Shown piece after piece: positions 24,221-39,055 of a DNA stretch of 64,000 nt. Origin of the DNA: Wolfiporia cocos. Taxonomy: Eukaryota; Basidiomycota; Agaricomycetes; Polyporales; Phaeolaceae. The stretch covers positions 3,100,001-3,164,000 of the forward strand of contig JACCLO010000001.1 of assembly GCA_029448655.1 (NCBI GenBank). Direction: 5' to 3'. Below the pieces are notes generated by a model. The model ran no database searches, was not told the origin of the DNA, and worked only from the letters and a program-made list of their open reading frames with translations. Within the stretch, counting starts at the first letter, position 1. Every line of letters starts with the position of its first letter. A program made the translations under genes and the position numbers.

Positions 24221-26586
24221 ATGGCTCCGCGTAGAAAGCAAAAGATTGCAGAAGATGCGCCACAAACAGACAGGAATGTGGCGAAACCAAAGGCTCCTCG
24301 CACTCGTGCAATCAGAGGAAGACGTGGCGGATTGCAAAGTCTTCCAGATATGCCCTTGGATATTCTCTTTGAGGTACGTAAGAAGCCCTATCACTCTGGC
24401 TTACCATGAGAACGTGTATCTCCAGATCTTCCCTTGCCTTGGACCGAAAGACCTGCTGCATCTGGCCAGGACGAGTAAATCACTGCGCCAGCTACTTATG
24501 ACTCGAGAAACGATTCCCGTATGGAAGGCAGCACGCGCAAACATACGGGAGCTTCCCGATTGTCCGTCATTCCTAAGTGAACCTGCCTACGCGAATCTCG
24601 CTTTCTCTTCTCATTGCCACGTAAGCATCCATTCGTACTCTGACATGCTGGTTAATGCGATTGACTTGAATGCGCCAGAGATGTCTTAAATCGAACGTTC
24701 GCATCGTAATGTGGGAATTTTGCGCTCGGTACTGCTCAAAATGCAAGCTAGAAATGTATGTGCTGTCAGAGGAGCCAGTTCAATAATGTATTGACAATAC
24801 TGTAGGATCTGCTCGTGGAATATGTTTAAGTCGAGCTCGGACTACGAATTATCCAAAGCGCTTAACGTTGTGCGTGCAGATATTCCGGTGAACATTGGCT
24901 TCCGCATCTGATCGTTGTTCAGTTTAAGACCCACGAACGCGGACGTCATGAGATTTGGGATTTTCACCGCCCAGAGTTTGAACGAGTGAAGCAAATCTGG
25001 GAGAGCCTCCCTGATGCAGAAGCGAAAGCGCAATTCATGAAAGAACAGAAAGAGCGAGTCCAGCAAATCAAGGAAGTAAGAACACCAGCTCCTGCACTTT
25101 ATTGAAGGTCGCTGAATGTGCTAGGAAGTTCTCCAGATTATGCCGCCGTTGGGAAAATAGCCTGGCAGAAGAGAGATCTGCGGAGCTTGAGGAACATCGA
25201 CGTACGCGTCTTCGACAGTAAGTCCTTCGAACTCGGCTGTCCGTATTCGGGTTTGACCCGTACGTTAGAATTGTCTCCAAATTAGAGGAAATGGGTTGGG
25301 GCGAAGAGCTTGATAAAATGAGAGACGGCTGCTATGCGGAGCTTGCAAAGCACACGTCTGTCTGCATTTCTCGCCCTCTGACGGAACGTGGTATGTGCAA
25401 TGCGAATTGAGCCTTTGACATGGCCGCATGCTCACAAACTGACAGCCTGGAAGAAGATCCGTGATGATGTCGTAGAGCGCATGAAAGAGCTTCGGGAACG
25501 GCGGATCAAAGAGGAAAGGCGAAAAACGTTGGCCACCCGCCTTCGACTGCTGTCCACGGCGCTCGAGGAGATGCTCTCCGATGTCCGAGAAACTGCAGCA
25601 ACCCAGATGGAACCTTTCATCTCGGACTATGCCTTCATGCCCGAGTTTCGCAGCATTATCGAATCGCCAGACGAGCGCGAGGTGACTCGAGAAAGTTTCG
25701 ACGCGCTGCGGGATTTATTACCCTCCCTAGTCGTGTCTTGGCAAGCCGATCTCAAGTCTCAATTCGTAGATCTTGTCAAGAGCAAGATCACTGCTCCAGA
25801 AGGTGTAGACGTCTGTGACCTCGCCATCGCCTGCGTGATATGCAGACAATGCCTACTATGCCCCAGGTTACTATGGTTCCCTGGTCTTCTTGCCCATAAA
25901 TGTTTCAGGGGTATTCGGATGGTCTCGTACGGAAAGGACCGAAATCCAGATGCGTATGAGTCCATCGTGGCCTCTGTCATATCGGATCGCCGGCCCCAAT
26001 TTAACAAGCTGGAGGTTCCGGACGACACAGCTCTGGACAGATCACGCAACATCGTACGACTTTGTAAGCTGGACCCAGCGACGGCCACGATGCAGGACAT
26101 GGATGCGTTAGATATCAGATTAAGCAATGTCACCAATAACGAGACCAGGGACAGAACATGGCGCGCCGCGGTAAGTGAAATTTAATCTCACGCCATCGAC
26201 CCTGTAGTGACACGATATCGGCAGATGCATTTAGAATGTCTTTTCCCCAGGCCGTTGGCGGTCAAGTGGAGCTTAGTCCCACAAAGCCGGATGGACGAGT
26301 TGCGAGAGCGCGAACGAGCCTATTTGAAACGGCGTGCCATCTGGTGTTGTGCTCTTTGTAGCTGCAGCTTTCACGATTTGGAAGGGAGCCGGATATGGGA
26401 TTACGCTGAAATAACATCACATATGCTCCGGCGGTAAGTCATTCCCGTCTGAGGGACCATGCCAGCTGATTTTGTTTCTGCAGTCATCATATTGAGCTCC
26501 CGAGCGAAGTCAATGGCGACATCTTCATGCACGCCGATTATCATACCCTCCTCGGCCATCCACACATTGACCCGGAGTTCTCGTAG
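24221..26586 (+). pseudogene. F-box protein gene, left copy, with frameshift
   Basis: Belongs to a multi-copy F-box family of mushroom fungi. Exons can be traced at 24221-24373, 24426-24620, 24679-24755, 24806-25075, about 25135-25216, about 25262-25391, 25446-26170, 26226-26436 and 26487-26586. The F-box reads LPDMPLDILFE + IFPCLGPKDLLHLARTSKSL across the first intron, followed by VWKAARANI and a cysteine cluster (CARYCSKC). The body (VDLVKSK, MDELRERERAYLKRRA) ends in WCCALC and HADYHTLLGHPHIDP. In exon 4 one base seems to be missing after IPVN (about 24886-24895): the frame for WLPHLIVVQFKTHERGRHE resumes +1. Skipping a 35-nt GTGA...TTCAG stretch would also restore frame but is very short for an intron. 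Otherwise it is nearly intact. Confidence 0.6.
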
Positions 26587-27363
26587 TGTATTCACCGCCC
26601 GGTTGACAAAGTCTTTGCTGTTTGTGAAGGCGCTCGTCTCTCCGAGGCGCCACCCGGTACGTGGGCCTGCGGAAGGGTGCGTACTACCCTCGGACATTTT
26701 GCCGTAGCATCAACGGGCTTGCTATCACCCACCCTGGCCTTGTCTTGCACAACGTAACAGGCATCGCTGCCAGACGCATCGATTGCATTGCTAACTACGC
26801 AAACACCTCTTTCTTCGTCCTATTGTTGTCCTGTTGTCATAATATCAGCCTGCAATAAACCGAGTCGTTGCCACAGGTATTTATGTTGTTCGGAAACATA
26901 AGAGACCTCCTACGGTCGATATCAGACCTCTCCCAGCGATCCTAGCGGTGTGCAAGTCCCATCGCCTGGTGAGTCAGTCTGCATTCGTCACAGAGGAATG
27001 TCACAAGTCAGTCCCGCAAGCGATTCTTCCGAATATGGACGTGTCAATCACTTTACGCGCAGGCCGCAAGTCCAAACAACGCGTTGACTACCAAGCCGAC
27101 TCGGTCACACGATACTATGCATAATGCCAACGTCTTCGTGGGAGCTTATTGTGGCCGGACATATGATCTGGTCGTTATGTAATGTGGCGTCGCATCGGAG
27201 TATAGAAAGCAGTATGGAACCTCAGTCTGCTCGCGTACTTACCATCGTAACCTGCCCACAGACGAGCTCGGGAAGGCGTCAAATCGTTTTGCAAGCGCCT
27301 ATTTTACTCCGTCCCGCACACAAGTTAAGCAGTTAATGCTATGAGATCTTGATGCAGGCCAGC

Positions 27364-27486
27364 ATGCCATCGCGCAAAAAAGCAGAAAGCCTCAAGAAAA
27401 GACAACGCCAAGAGTTACTCATGCACAAGTTCGTATCATAAGAGAAAGATGTGGTAGGCCGCAGAATCTTCCTGACAAGTTGATTA
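27364..27486 (+). pseudogene. Relic F-box first exon
   Basis: ATGCCATCGCGCAAAAAAGC and the following bases echo exon 1 of the neighbouring F-box gene: basic start, then a stretch alignable to IRGRRGGLQSLPD, here decayed by indels and stops. The inverted copy has the same relic at 54524-54641. It implies that a tandem F-box duplicate existed before the block was copied. Confidence 0.45.
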
Positions 27487-27632
27487 GCCGACAAGTTGAT
27501 TAGCTCCCAAACATGCCTCTGCAGTGATGATCGATGATTGGCCCGTGACCTTTCGACGAGACAACGTCACAGTTGTCTCCTCAAGCCAAATAATCTGTTA
27601 GGCCTGGCCAGAACCAGCAGACCGTGGCGCAA

Positions 27633-28223
27633 ACTGTCAATGAGTGCATATAGACGAGCGCGAAAGTGATGACGTCCTAGCCGTGACATGTCGATATTCT
27701 AGATCCAGATTGATCTGACTATGATCGCCATGCTCACGGGGCACATCGCCACTATTAGTTTAGACACATATCGTAAAGCACATATACTCATATCAAATCG
27801 AGGATTCGCTGGTATGTCGAATGCATGCTTTATCAACAGTTCAACGTTGTTTCAGGCGGCATGCAGCAAGCACTGCAGCATCGACGACCAGGAACAATAT
27901 CCGCTAAGGCGCCGTATCGGGGAGCAGTCATTAGTCGTGGTGCACGATTGCAACGGCTGTTGATCGCGGTTAGCGACGCACAGACAGTTCGTAATTCGAA
28001 CCCTAACCTGTCCGACGTGATCGGGATGGGATTTTCGGCTTGTCGCTAAGGCGTATTTGATATCTGACAGAATGCCGATGTCTAAGAATATCCTAAAATG
28101 CCGAATGAGAACATTTATGAGCACCATTATGCGGGAACAGCACACGTCAATGTACAACGTACAATCCCCGACATACCCTGAAGCTGTCATCCTAGCATGT
28201 ATCTCAGGGTCCCGCGCCGCACG
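27633..28223. other. Intergenic
   Basis: No gene is supported. It lies between the duplicated block and the 3' end of the minus-strand F-box/LRR gene. Confidence 0.5.
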
Positions 28224-29872
28224 TTATTGCAGCGTCACCTGCTGTAGTCTTCTCTCCGTCTGTAAGGCCCGCAGCGACTCAATGAGCTTGCCCCACGCGT
28301 GCCTATCCGGCTCTGTCCCCTGCGGCGCTCGCGCTGAGAGGAACGCTCGCGCAAGGTCGGGGAACAGCGTAACAATGAAGCGCGCGACGCCCCCGGGGTC
28401 CTCAACGGGGCGGCGCGGATAGAAGCCGACGTTGAGCTCGCGGAGCCCGTGCGGCTGAATGGGCATGACGCCGTCGTCATTCCGGCCGGCTAAGCCCAGC
28501 GCCCGGTGATATGGAGGCGCAAAGTCAAGCGAGGGCAGCGTGAGCACAAGTAAACTCGGGCAGAGACGCGCCACTGCCTGGAGGACGCTCACGTGAGGCG
28601 CCGCGTCTGCCTCTGTGCTGTCATAGCAAATCTGCAGAGTGCGGATGCTCGGCCACGCCGTGGCGAGCTGCACGAAGTCGCTTGAAGAGGCGCGGAAGGG
28701 CGTGAGCGAGTTCAACGTGACTCCCTCGAGCGCGAAGAGGTCCATGAGTGGGCGCATGAGGTCGAGCAGCGGGAGCGCCTGTGTACCAATGACCTTCGTG
28801 CCGCAGGTGACATGCCGCAGGGAGATTTTGAACTTGTGGCGGAGGAGCGCGAAGAACAGATGCAGATCCCTAATGTCTGAGTTGCTTTGGTAGTCCCAGA
28901 CGGTGATGGAGTGGAACGTGGGGGAGGTGATGGCAGCGACGAAGCGCGTAATATCAGGCAGACGGCCTGCGATGTCTAGCTTGCGGAGGACGCTGAATCC
29001 GTGCATGAAGGTTACGTTCTCATTGACGAAGAGCCTGATGTCCATCTCCACTAGAGTCTTGGACGCGGATAATGATTGATATAGCTTTCGATCCATCTCG
29101 GATGGATATAGATTGACCTTGCGAAGATGACCAGGTCTCACAAGGCGCAGTAGCACCGATGGACTGCACTTTGTCTGAATGTTTAGCTCCTGGATGCAGG
29201 GGATATTGGTACTGATTGCATGCAGAACCGTGGTGAACCCTCGATGTTCAGTCGACCACACATTACCCCGTAGAGTGCCGCTGACATGGTCCAAGGAAAG
29301 GCGGGTGAGCGTAGGTGTGAGCAGAGACAAAATGGTTATATCTGATGGTGAAGATTGTGACCAGTCCAGTTCTTGCAGGGCAGGAAATAGAGGACCACGA
29401 CTGAAGGTGGTAACGCATGATAGGACTGACGCTCGAGAGGCCCATGACTTTCCGCTCGAAAAGCTAAGTATACGCACACGCGATGCATATTGCTGGAATC
29501 GTTTGAAGTCATTTGGAGAGATGACGTCTGTCAAATACTGTCATGTAGGTCCTGTCAGCAATCCGTACATTGCCTATGGTACGCTGGTATACATACATAT
29601 GCGTCCCCCTCTATTTCATCATCTATATACGCATTCTCGTCGTCCGGATCAGGGTCAAATGCAGGTGTCACGGCTTCAAAAGAGGAGATTATCGACAATG
29701 CCGGCACCAAGTCCGTCAAGCGCCTCCAGAGGAAATTAAGAGCATGATGGGAGAACGCCCTGGAGACTCGCGCTAATTGCACGAGTGCCACTCGGTCGTT
29801 ACGAGAGGATGTGGGTTCAAATTGCCCGAAAACATGTGCCAGGATATCATAGTCCTCCAGGGCGCGATGCAT
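28224..29872 (-). CDS. F-box/LRR-like protein
   Basis: Exons are 29597-29872 and 28224-29537; the 59-nt intron is in phase 0 and joins EGDAY to YLTDVISPND, giving 529 residues. The N-terminus (MHRALEDYDILAHVFGQF, then RVALVQLARVSRAFSHHALN and LWRRL) is the usual basidiomycete F-box variant. The remainder has irregular leucine-rich repeats, for example LQELDW, LTRLSLDH, IQELNIQ, LRKVNLYP, LRKLDIAG, IRTLQI and LRELNVGF. Such proteins usually act as SCF substrate receptors, but the target is unknown. An in-frame GTG-led extension upstream was not used. Both exons are fully open, so the gene looks intact. Confidence 0.8.
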
Positions 29873-31408
29873 GGTATTAGCCACGAGGAGGTTCAAGATG
29901 GTACGCTTTTGCTGCCGGGGCCACTCGCCTCAAAGGTCTGGTCTCGATCACAGCATACCAGACGTTATCGCGTTTCTTCAGTTCCCCGCGGAGAGCGTTA
30001 TGCCAGTGTTATGCCATCGGCGCAGACAGTCGCGATCGAAGCCACACATAGAGGCAGTCACAGTCACAGTCACAGACGCCGTCAGTCACGCAGCCACTAC
30101 TAGTCACGGAACTTGAGAGCGAGTTTGCGAACTCCGCCATGGCTTCAGCGCCGGTGCTTGTGGATCAACATGTAGGCGGACGGACGCGCACCGCGCGTGC
30201 AAGTTCAATAGGACCTTTGAAAGATGATAGAGTAAGTTCGACCCCCGGATATGCTCACAGTAGATAGTCTCATTACATCCAATTACATTGATGGACTGGG
30301 TTTGGCGCTGGCGACGTCGCGTATTAGTCACCGGCATAGGGCGGCGGCGAAGGTGCGCTTCTACTTCCTCTGCCCACTCTATCGTAGAGCGCACAACTCG
30401 CAGCGCACGTCGGATAAATCGCGGCCCTGCTATCCTCCGCCTGCTGCTCAATAACATTGGCTGCCTGACGCAACTTTTGTACAGCATAATCTTTATCACT
30501 TTGCTATTGGTTGTCCGACCGGGATGTCAAAAAGGTGAGTATATATCCATCCAATTGTAGGTATACATTAGGATCCGCCGCCGCCGCCTGTTCGTGTTCA
30601 TTATTTCTTCAAGATCCTACAACTTGTACGCGCGGCGTGTCAATGCGCCCGTCCGCCTACGCGCTGATCTACAAGCGCCGGCGCTCCAGCCACAGCAAAT
30701 TAGCCATGCGAACTCGTAACTAGTCACGGAGGTTGTACTTGTGGGTAAATATACGGTCATGACAGGCTTCTAGCTGTTTTGTGGTACGTAAGTCAGACCG
30801 CGCTGATTGTATACATTCGAACTATCCTTTGTCGGAACTCCGGTCCCTCATCGCTAGCCTCTCCGCGAAGAACTTCAGACGCGGAAATGATGCACTGAAG
30901 CTGTGGCAGGGCGCCGTTGCTACCAGCTGAGGCGTCTGCGCACACTGGTTGCATTGTATGTCAATCATTGATTAACTTAACGAACATTCTGACTTCGTGT
31001 TGCGGGACGTAGCAAGTGAACGAGAAATTGTGCGGCTGAAAGTATCCACCATCATTAGTCCATGTATTCATGGCACATTCCTTGACTCTAATTTGTTTCC
31101 ACAATGATCATTAAATCAGCGTTTCGTCTCTGAGAAGGCATGATTCTTCCGAACACTAACAGGTATTCGCCGCCTTCAAAATGCATGTGGTTAGTAAGTG
31201 CTCCCGTCGCCAGGACCCTTGTCTTCGATGATTCGTATGCTTGGAAGTTGGCCTTTCCATATTCCAGGAGGTCTTCCCTGTCGAAAACCAGAGATTCCTC
31301 CTTTTCGGGTGTCACATAAATACCTGTCCCATTTCCTAGCACACACCATCCGCCCACCGCCCTACCGCTCACCAACCTCTGTCACTCCTTTCACCACACT
31401 CATTTAGA
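29873..31408. other. Intergenic, 1.5 kb
   Basis: No gene is supported. It contains a short CACAGT-type run near 30056-30078 and a GCC run near 30570. The last 100 bp hold an ATAAATA TATA-like box (about 31316) before the secreted-protein gene. Confidence 0.45.
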
Positions 31409-32011
31409 ATGTTCCTGAACCTGAACCTGCTCTTCGCCGCCGGCTGTGCCCTCCTGGCGCACGCCTCTCCCCTGCAGATTGCCGACTCCGCTTTGGCCAG
31501 TATCCCGCCGACTCCGGCCATCGTATTCCGTGCCGATCTGGCGAGCGCTGCTGTCGCTGGCGTCGATGTCAGCGCCAACGCTGCCGCCTCCGCCGGGATC
31601 TCCGTCGACGAAGCTCACGTGCATGACGAGCTCTCCAAGAGGGACAACTCCAACTTGAATGTACAGCCTCAGATTAACAACATGCACACGCTTATCCAGA
31701 AACTCGCCGGAGAGCTTCCCTCCAGCCTTGCCACACGTGTCACCTCCGCCGCAGCAAGTGTCTCGTCGAGCAACGTCGAGGCCCGCCAGGACTCGAACTC
31801 CACTGCGACTGAGATAGAGCAGGTGGCAGAAGCGGTGGTCGGATATCTGCTCGGCGCGGTGGGGGAAGTCGAGGGCGCTGCCGAAGACGCGCTCGGTGCA
31901 GTGGACGATGTGGCCAGTGCTGCGTCGGACGTCGTGGATGCGGTGGGGGATCTGCTGGAGCTCGTTTCGCTGCTTGTGCAGGTCGTTAGCGGGCTGGCTG
32001 AGAGCGATTAG
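31409..32011 (+). CDS. Ala-rich small secreted protein
   Basis: Intronless, 200 residues. The N-terminus is a clear signal peptide (MFLNLNLLFAAGCALLAHAS) with a likely cleavage after HAS. The mature part is rich in Ala, Val, Ser and acidic residues. A KR dibasic site near residue 77 could be cut by a Kex2-type protease, and SNST near residue 130 is a potential N-glycosylation site. The C-terminal 70 residues alternate small and hydrophobic residues in an amphipathic-helix pattern (VAEAVVGYLLGAV, VVDAVGDLLELVSLLVQVV). There are no cysteines in the mature part that would suggest a hydrophobin or cerato-platanin. A similarly sized minus-strand frame is the antisense shadow. Function unknown; the secreted nature is well supported. 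Confidence 0.75.
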   Translation: MFLNLNLLFAAGCALLAHASPLQIADSALASIPPTPAIVFRADLASAAVAGVDVSANAAASAGISVDEAHVHDELSKRDNSNLNVQPQINNMHTLIQKLAGELPSSLATRVTSAAASVSSSNVEARQDSNSTATEIEQVAEAVVGYLLGAVGEVEGAAEDALGAVDDVASAASDVVDAVGDLLELVSLLVQVVSGLAESD

Positions 32012-34155
32012 CTTGCCACTCCCTTCACGGTCAGTGTCGAGCGTACTGTGCTGGGCTCTGTGTTGTGCTGATGACGATTGACAGGTGACACACAATGTAT
32101 TGGCGTCTCTCGACCTCCGAGCCTCGATAGCTGTGAGTGATTTTTCCTAATGTCGTGTCCTTTTTGAGTAAAGGCTCATAATGTGACTATAGATAATGCT
32201 TGTATTAGTTCTGCGGGCGTTGCAAAATGCAAAAGTTCGCGCACTCTTGGTTGTATCCTGGGTCTCAGTAGAATAATCCGAGTTGTTGAGGACACACATT
32301 ATTCTACTGCATACCTTTGCCTGTCTCTACCGGTACCCTATACCCTTGTTTGTACTGACACATTTCATAACTGACGAAAGTTACTTGGTTTTTGGTTTTT
32401 GGACCATCAAATGCTGATTAGGCCTTCAGGGCTCGGTACTGCTCATAGCACGCTCTGCATTCCCGTATGATGAGGAAGCCGCATGTTATGGAGAGATAGT
32501 CAATGATTAGTTGATTCCTGGCTGATATTCAGCACACTTTCCTGCATGTCTCAGACGAAGCAACCACGAAACAGCCTCCTTGTTCTACCATTATACTCCC
32601 CTTTGAAGCTATAGCACGTTACCTGGGACCCTATGGTTATGCGATATTTTGTCCCGACAACGTTCTCAGACCTCAGTATTGTTACTGACCCGAGTCATTG
32701 CCTTTAGGATTCAAACCTGATGCTTACACTGCGTGAAGCCGCCGCGTTTCTGATACCTCAGAATCTCACCAGAACCACCAATTTGGGTCGATCATGAGCC
32801 ATGCATGTACAGTCAATACATAATTCTACGTGTTCATATGGTACACCTTTATTCAACTGCTCAGTCGCGGTCACATGCTGAACGAGTTCAACGCGCGTCG
32901 GCGAAGTCGCCACCACGCGAATAGCCAGCATTGTTACTCTACTCCCACGCCGAAATTTGGCAACTTGGCAGGCCCACAGAGAAGATAGACTTGCCTTAAG
33001 CATAATGGATAGATCCCAAAGAAAATAGTAGAGCTTATTGCATTTTGATAAATGGTTATACCAAAAAAACGACAGCCTCCCATTGTAGCAGCAACTTAAA
33101 GTATACCGCTACCCGCGGTACAGTCTCTCTATTGAGGGTACAAGATTCAAATGAAACAGACCGCTTGACACCGTATGAAGAAGGCGAGAATTCAATCCAA
33201 AAGCAACGCTGCTGCCCACACGCCCGCCACAGGCCCTGAGTCTGTTTGCAATGAGTCCTCTTATCCTGTACTTAGATTGCCCCTAAATAGTCTGTATAAT
33301 GATTCTCAGAATGACCACGTTCATCAGCATGATATCTCTCGGGCTCGTCGATGTCTTCTGCGTCTGGGACCGGCTCTATTCCCATAAGACGACATTAGTA
33401 ATAACTCTGCGGCCAAAGTTGATAGGTCTGTTCCTCAAGCAGACCATGTCCCTGTTGGCGGTGAGCGCTATTCATTTCTATCGCCTTCTTACACTCTGAC
33501 TCGGATATGTTCGTAGATGGCTCAATAATATATGGCAATGTCGCCGTAAACACATGCAGTGCGAGCGCAATTCGGCGACGACCAAAGATATCCAGTAGAC
33601 ATCGCCGTCGTCATCTGTCAAGTCATGTGCGAGACTAGCGACAAGGGGCAGCAGAGTAGCGCTAGCAAAGACGTGACATGAGGAGCACAAGATTATGTAG
33701 CTAGACGAGCAGATGTCTAGTTATCGGAGTGAAAACCATACTTGGTGCCTTTACTGCTTGCCTTTGCCTGACTTTACCGGTTTCCTTGCTTGCGCTGACA
33801 CATTTCATAATGGATGGAAGTGCTTATAGCCCATCGGTACTGTTCACGACGCACTTCGCATCTCCGTCAAACCAGGAAGCCATTTGTGAAAGAGCGGTGA
33901 TTGGGAATTACACTTACCCGCATGTCAGTCTCCCTGATCCACTTCCCTTCGAAGCTGACACATTACCCGGAGCCCGGGCTCTGGTTATGCATTTATTGCG
34001 ATCTTGTGTCCCGAATCCACATTCAGTTGTCAGACTTTGTTTCGGACAGTTCGGACAAATAGCATAAATGATTGGGTACATCATGCGCTTTCTTCCACTA
34101 AACGTACGATCGTAAAATTGATAACGGGATTGTCATGAGCTCGTAGCGGCATCAA
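32012..34155. other. Intergenic with two diverged copies of a decayed segment
   Basis: Segments 32306-32690 and 33752-34050 resemble each other over several islands: CTTTGCCTG...ACCGGT, CTGACACATTTCATAA, GGTACTG, GGTTATGC and TTGTGTCCC-like. The second has an open frame of 112 codons with a hydrophobic start, but it begins with GTG and not ATG. I read both as remnants of one duplicated gene. Nothing else is supported. Confidence 0.4.
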
Positions 34156-35112
34156 CTAATCGTAGAAGACCAGGAATCGCACTTCAATCGACTCTCTCAG
34201 AGGCGCACCCTCCGGAGTGGTGGGGTCGGAGAACGCAGTGTGAGGGGTACAGAGCGCAGTGCCATCGTCAGTCTTCGAGTCGAAGCTGCACATAGATCAG
34301 CAAATGTCCCCATTCACGAAGCTTGATATATGTTACTCACCATTTGATCAACACAAACTCGTCGGGCTCCATGTTCTTCAGATACTTCCACTTGTGGCTG
34401 GGGTTGTACTTGACGTTCATAATCTCGCCGTTCCTGTCAGCGTACTTCAGGGTGACCGGCACAAGGTCCGCTTTCGTGTCAACCGTGCGGAAATCGCACA
34501 GTGCAAGCGGCCATTCATACGCGGGCTTGCCAATCGGACGCCACAAGTTGATGATCTGGAAGCGGCGGCGGAGGAGCGCGGGGGCATCAGAGGGCGGGAG
34601 GTGACGGTGCACGCGGGCAACGGCAGATGCAGTGGTCTGGTCGACGTGCACCTGCGGAACGGGCTGGCGCTTCTGGGGAGAGTCTTCGGTTTCGTCAGGG
34701 CGACGGCGACGGATCGCTGCATGACGTCACTGGATTAGTGCTGCATATCAACATTTCTTGCAAACTTACTGTGATCGAAGATGACGGCACGGCTAGCCCC
34801 CGTCAGCTCCTTGATGAGCTCGATGCTCTCGGGGTAGTACTCCCGCTCGACCTCAGCATCGTTCGTGAACGCCTTGTGCGTCGCGGCACGGCGGAAGAAC
34901 TGGAACCCTGCGGTGTCCAGCGTCACGGAGTCCTCTTTCCCGCGGATGTTCTCGATCTCCACTTGGTGGCGATCCTCCCGCCAGTTGCGCCGCGGCTGGC
35001 CACTCGCGGGACCGGCACTGATATCGTTGTACGGCGCTGAGCCGTCGAGCGGCGGCAGGTAGTAGACGAGCTCGGTGGTGACCGTGGAGGGGGCGTCCTG
35101 CGGTACAGTCAT
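34156..35112 (-). CDS. AsaB/GA4-desaturase/CmcJ-like hydroxylase-desaturase
   Basis: Exons are 34770-35112, 34341-34716 and 34156-34285; phases agree and give 282 residues, the normal size for this family. Members are thought to be non-heme oxygenase-like enzymes of secondary metabolism. Hallmarks are visible: an N-terminal VYYLPPLDGSAP, DTAGFQFF, then AVIFDH at the end of exon 1; INLWRPIGKPAYEWPLALCD and DLVPVTLKY in exon 2; and after the last intron CFDSKTDDGTALCTPHTAF followed by PLRESIEVRFLVFYD and stop. The His in DH and in TPHTAF are candidate metal ligands. No biosynthetic cluster surrounds it. The substrate is unknown. Confidence 0.85.
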
Positions 35113-37594
<2,482 letters not shown>

Positions 37595-39055
37595 GCGCTG
37601 TCCAGGATTTGCGCGCCGATGGATATGTATGGATGGTACGACGGACTTTCGCCAGTATCGTGACGTATGCGTGGCCTTGTATCATTTGTTGTAGTTGTAC
37701 GAGGATTGTTGATCGGGGGATGACCGGGTGTACACCTTGTTGCTGTGTCGTCCTGGGGATCATAGATGTAACTCCCGTGTTAATGTTGTTGATGCAGTGT
37801 TTCGTTGAATTGAAGAGGGAGACTGGCTATGAGTCAAGCAGACACAGGAGCATAGATAGCGGTATGTCTGAAATCGTTATGGTACACTCAAGCTTTCATG
37901 CACGCCTTGTACTAACATCGGCCACGGACGCCACCATCATCAACTTAGCAGATCGCGCCGCCGATCGCAAAGTCAGCCAGCCATGTGTGTGGCAGGCGGC
38001 AAATCGTTCACTCATCCGCGTCGGAAGCACGCATGCTTAGGACTTGACCTGATTCGCCGGAGCGAGCTATTTTCTGGCGCGCTGATGCGGCCAATCGACA
38101 CGCGCAGCGCAGGCAGTCTACGCAGCTCTGGGCTCTACGCGGCTGGCGCACACGGACGCCGGCGCGACCGCCGAGCATGCCTGGCGATGTCGGCGAGCAT
38201 CGCGTTGCGGCGGCGGTCACGGTAGCGACTCGGGGGACGACGGCAGGCGCGGTGCGGGCCTCCTTGCGTGGGGGCGTGGGGATGTGGGTCATTCCCGAGG
38301 CTGCGGCGGGTGTGACGACTAGCGCGGGCTTGTGTGCACCATGCATCGGGGGTTCTGCGATAGCGACGCGCTGCGATTCGGCGCGGGCGACGCGAGCGGC
38401 GTGCTGGCGACGCGTTCTGGGCCGTGCGTGTCGAGGGCTAGCGCTGCCGTTATGTACGACCGTCGGTACGGTCATCGCGAGAGGGGCTGCTGGCACGGCG
38501 CCCGGTCAGTTGCTAGTTACGGGAACATGAGCAAGGATGGCGATGGAACGGAGAGGGGCTTACCAGTCATGATGGCAGGCGACGTCGACAGTGGCCAGAT
38601 GTCTTGGCGGCGTGCGTGAAAGGATCCGTAGAGGCCGTTTCATGCAGCGGGCACGTGCTCAGCGTATATCCGGATGACAAAAAAGGGCCGTGTCGATCGC
38701 AGCATCCACCCCGCTGATGGTCGCGGTCTGCCACCTTTGCCGTTTGCACCGTCGACGCCGTGCACGGCGATGAGCTCACGAGCATTGCGTGCCAGCTGCG
38801 ACTGTACGCTGCAGCGGGCATGCGAGAGAGAAATATTGCGTACACATGCAAGTTCCTGATCTCCATGTCGATGGCGGCGGTGGGCGGCTAAGTGCCGTTG
38901 CCGATGCTAATCGAGATCAGGTTCATACTAGATTCTCTGGCCCATAAAGACGACGTGCCCGGTGGCGAGGGCGACGCCTCTAAACTTCGCTCACGGTCCC
39001 TCCTTGCCGCCCTTTGAGTGCATGTAGGTCTGTGCGCGCGCCCGACGCTGGCAAG
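37595..39055. other. Intergenic, GC-rich, 1.4 kb
   Basis: No gene is supported. Overlapping long frames on both strands around 38008-38530 reflect high GC content and lack motifs. Confidence 0.45.

Larger units (their letters stand above)
23896..27632 (+). repeat. Left copy of a 3.7-kb inverted duplication
   Basis: Matches the reverse complement of about 54428-58092 nearly throughout, with scattered substitutions and small indels. The match starts at GCCGTCCTGCGTGG and stops at GACCGTGGCGC. It carries one whole F-box gene, about 1 kb of downstream sequence and a relic F-box first exon. Boundaries were found by reading both copies and are good to about 10 bp. Confidence 0.8.

Noticed and set aside
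30056..30078. CACAGT short tandem run
   Set aside because: Only about three units; an ordinary microsatellite.
33729..34067. 112-codon frame with a signal-peptide-like start
   Set aside because: It starts with GTG, not ATG, and the similar segment at 32306 is full of stops, so it is more likely a relic.
38008..38530. Overlapping long frames on both strands
   Set aside because: Explained by high GC content and few stop codons; amino-acid composition is Arg/Ala-rich shadow type.
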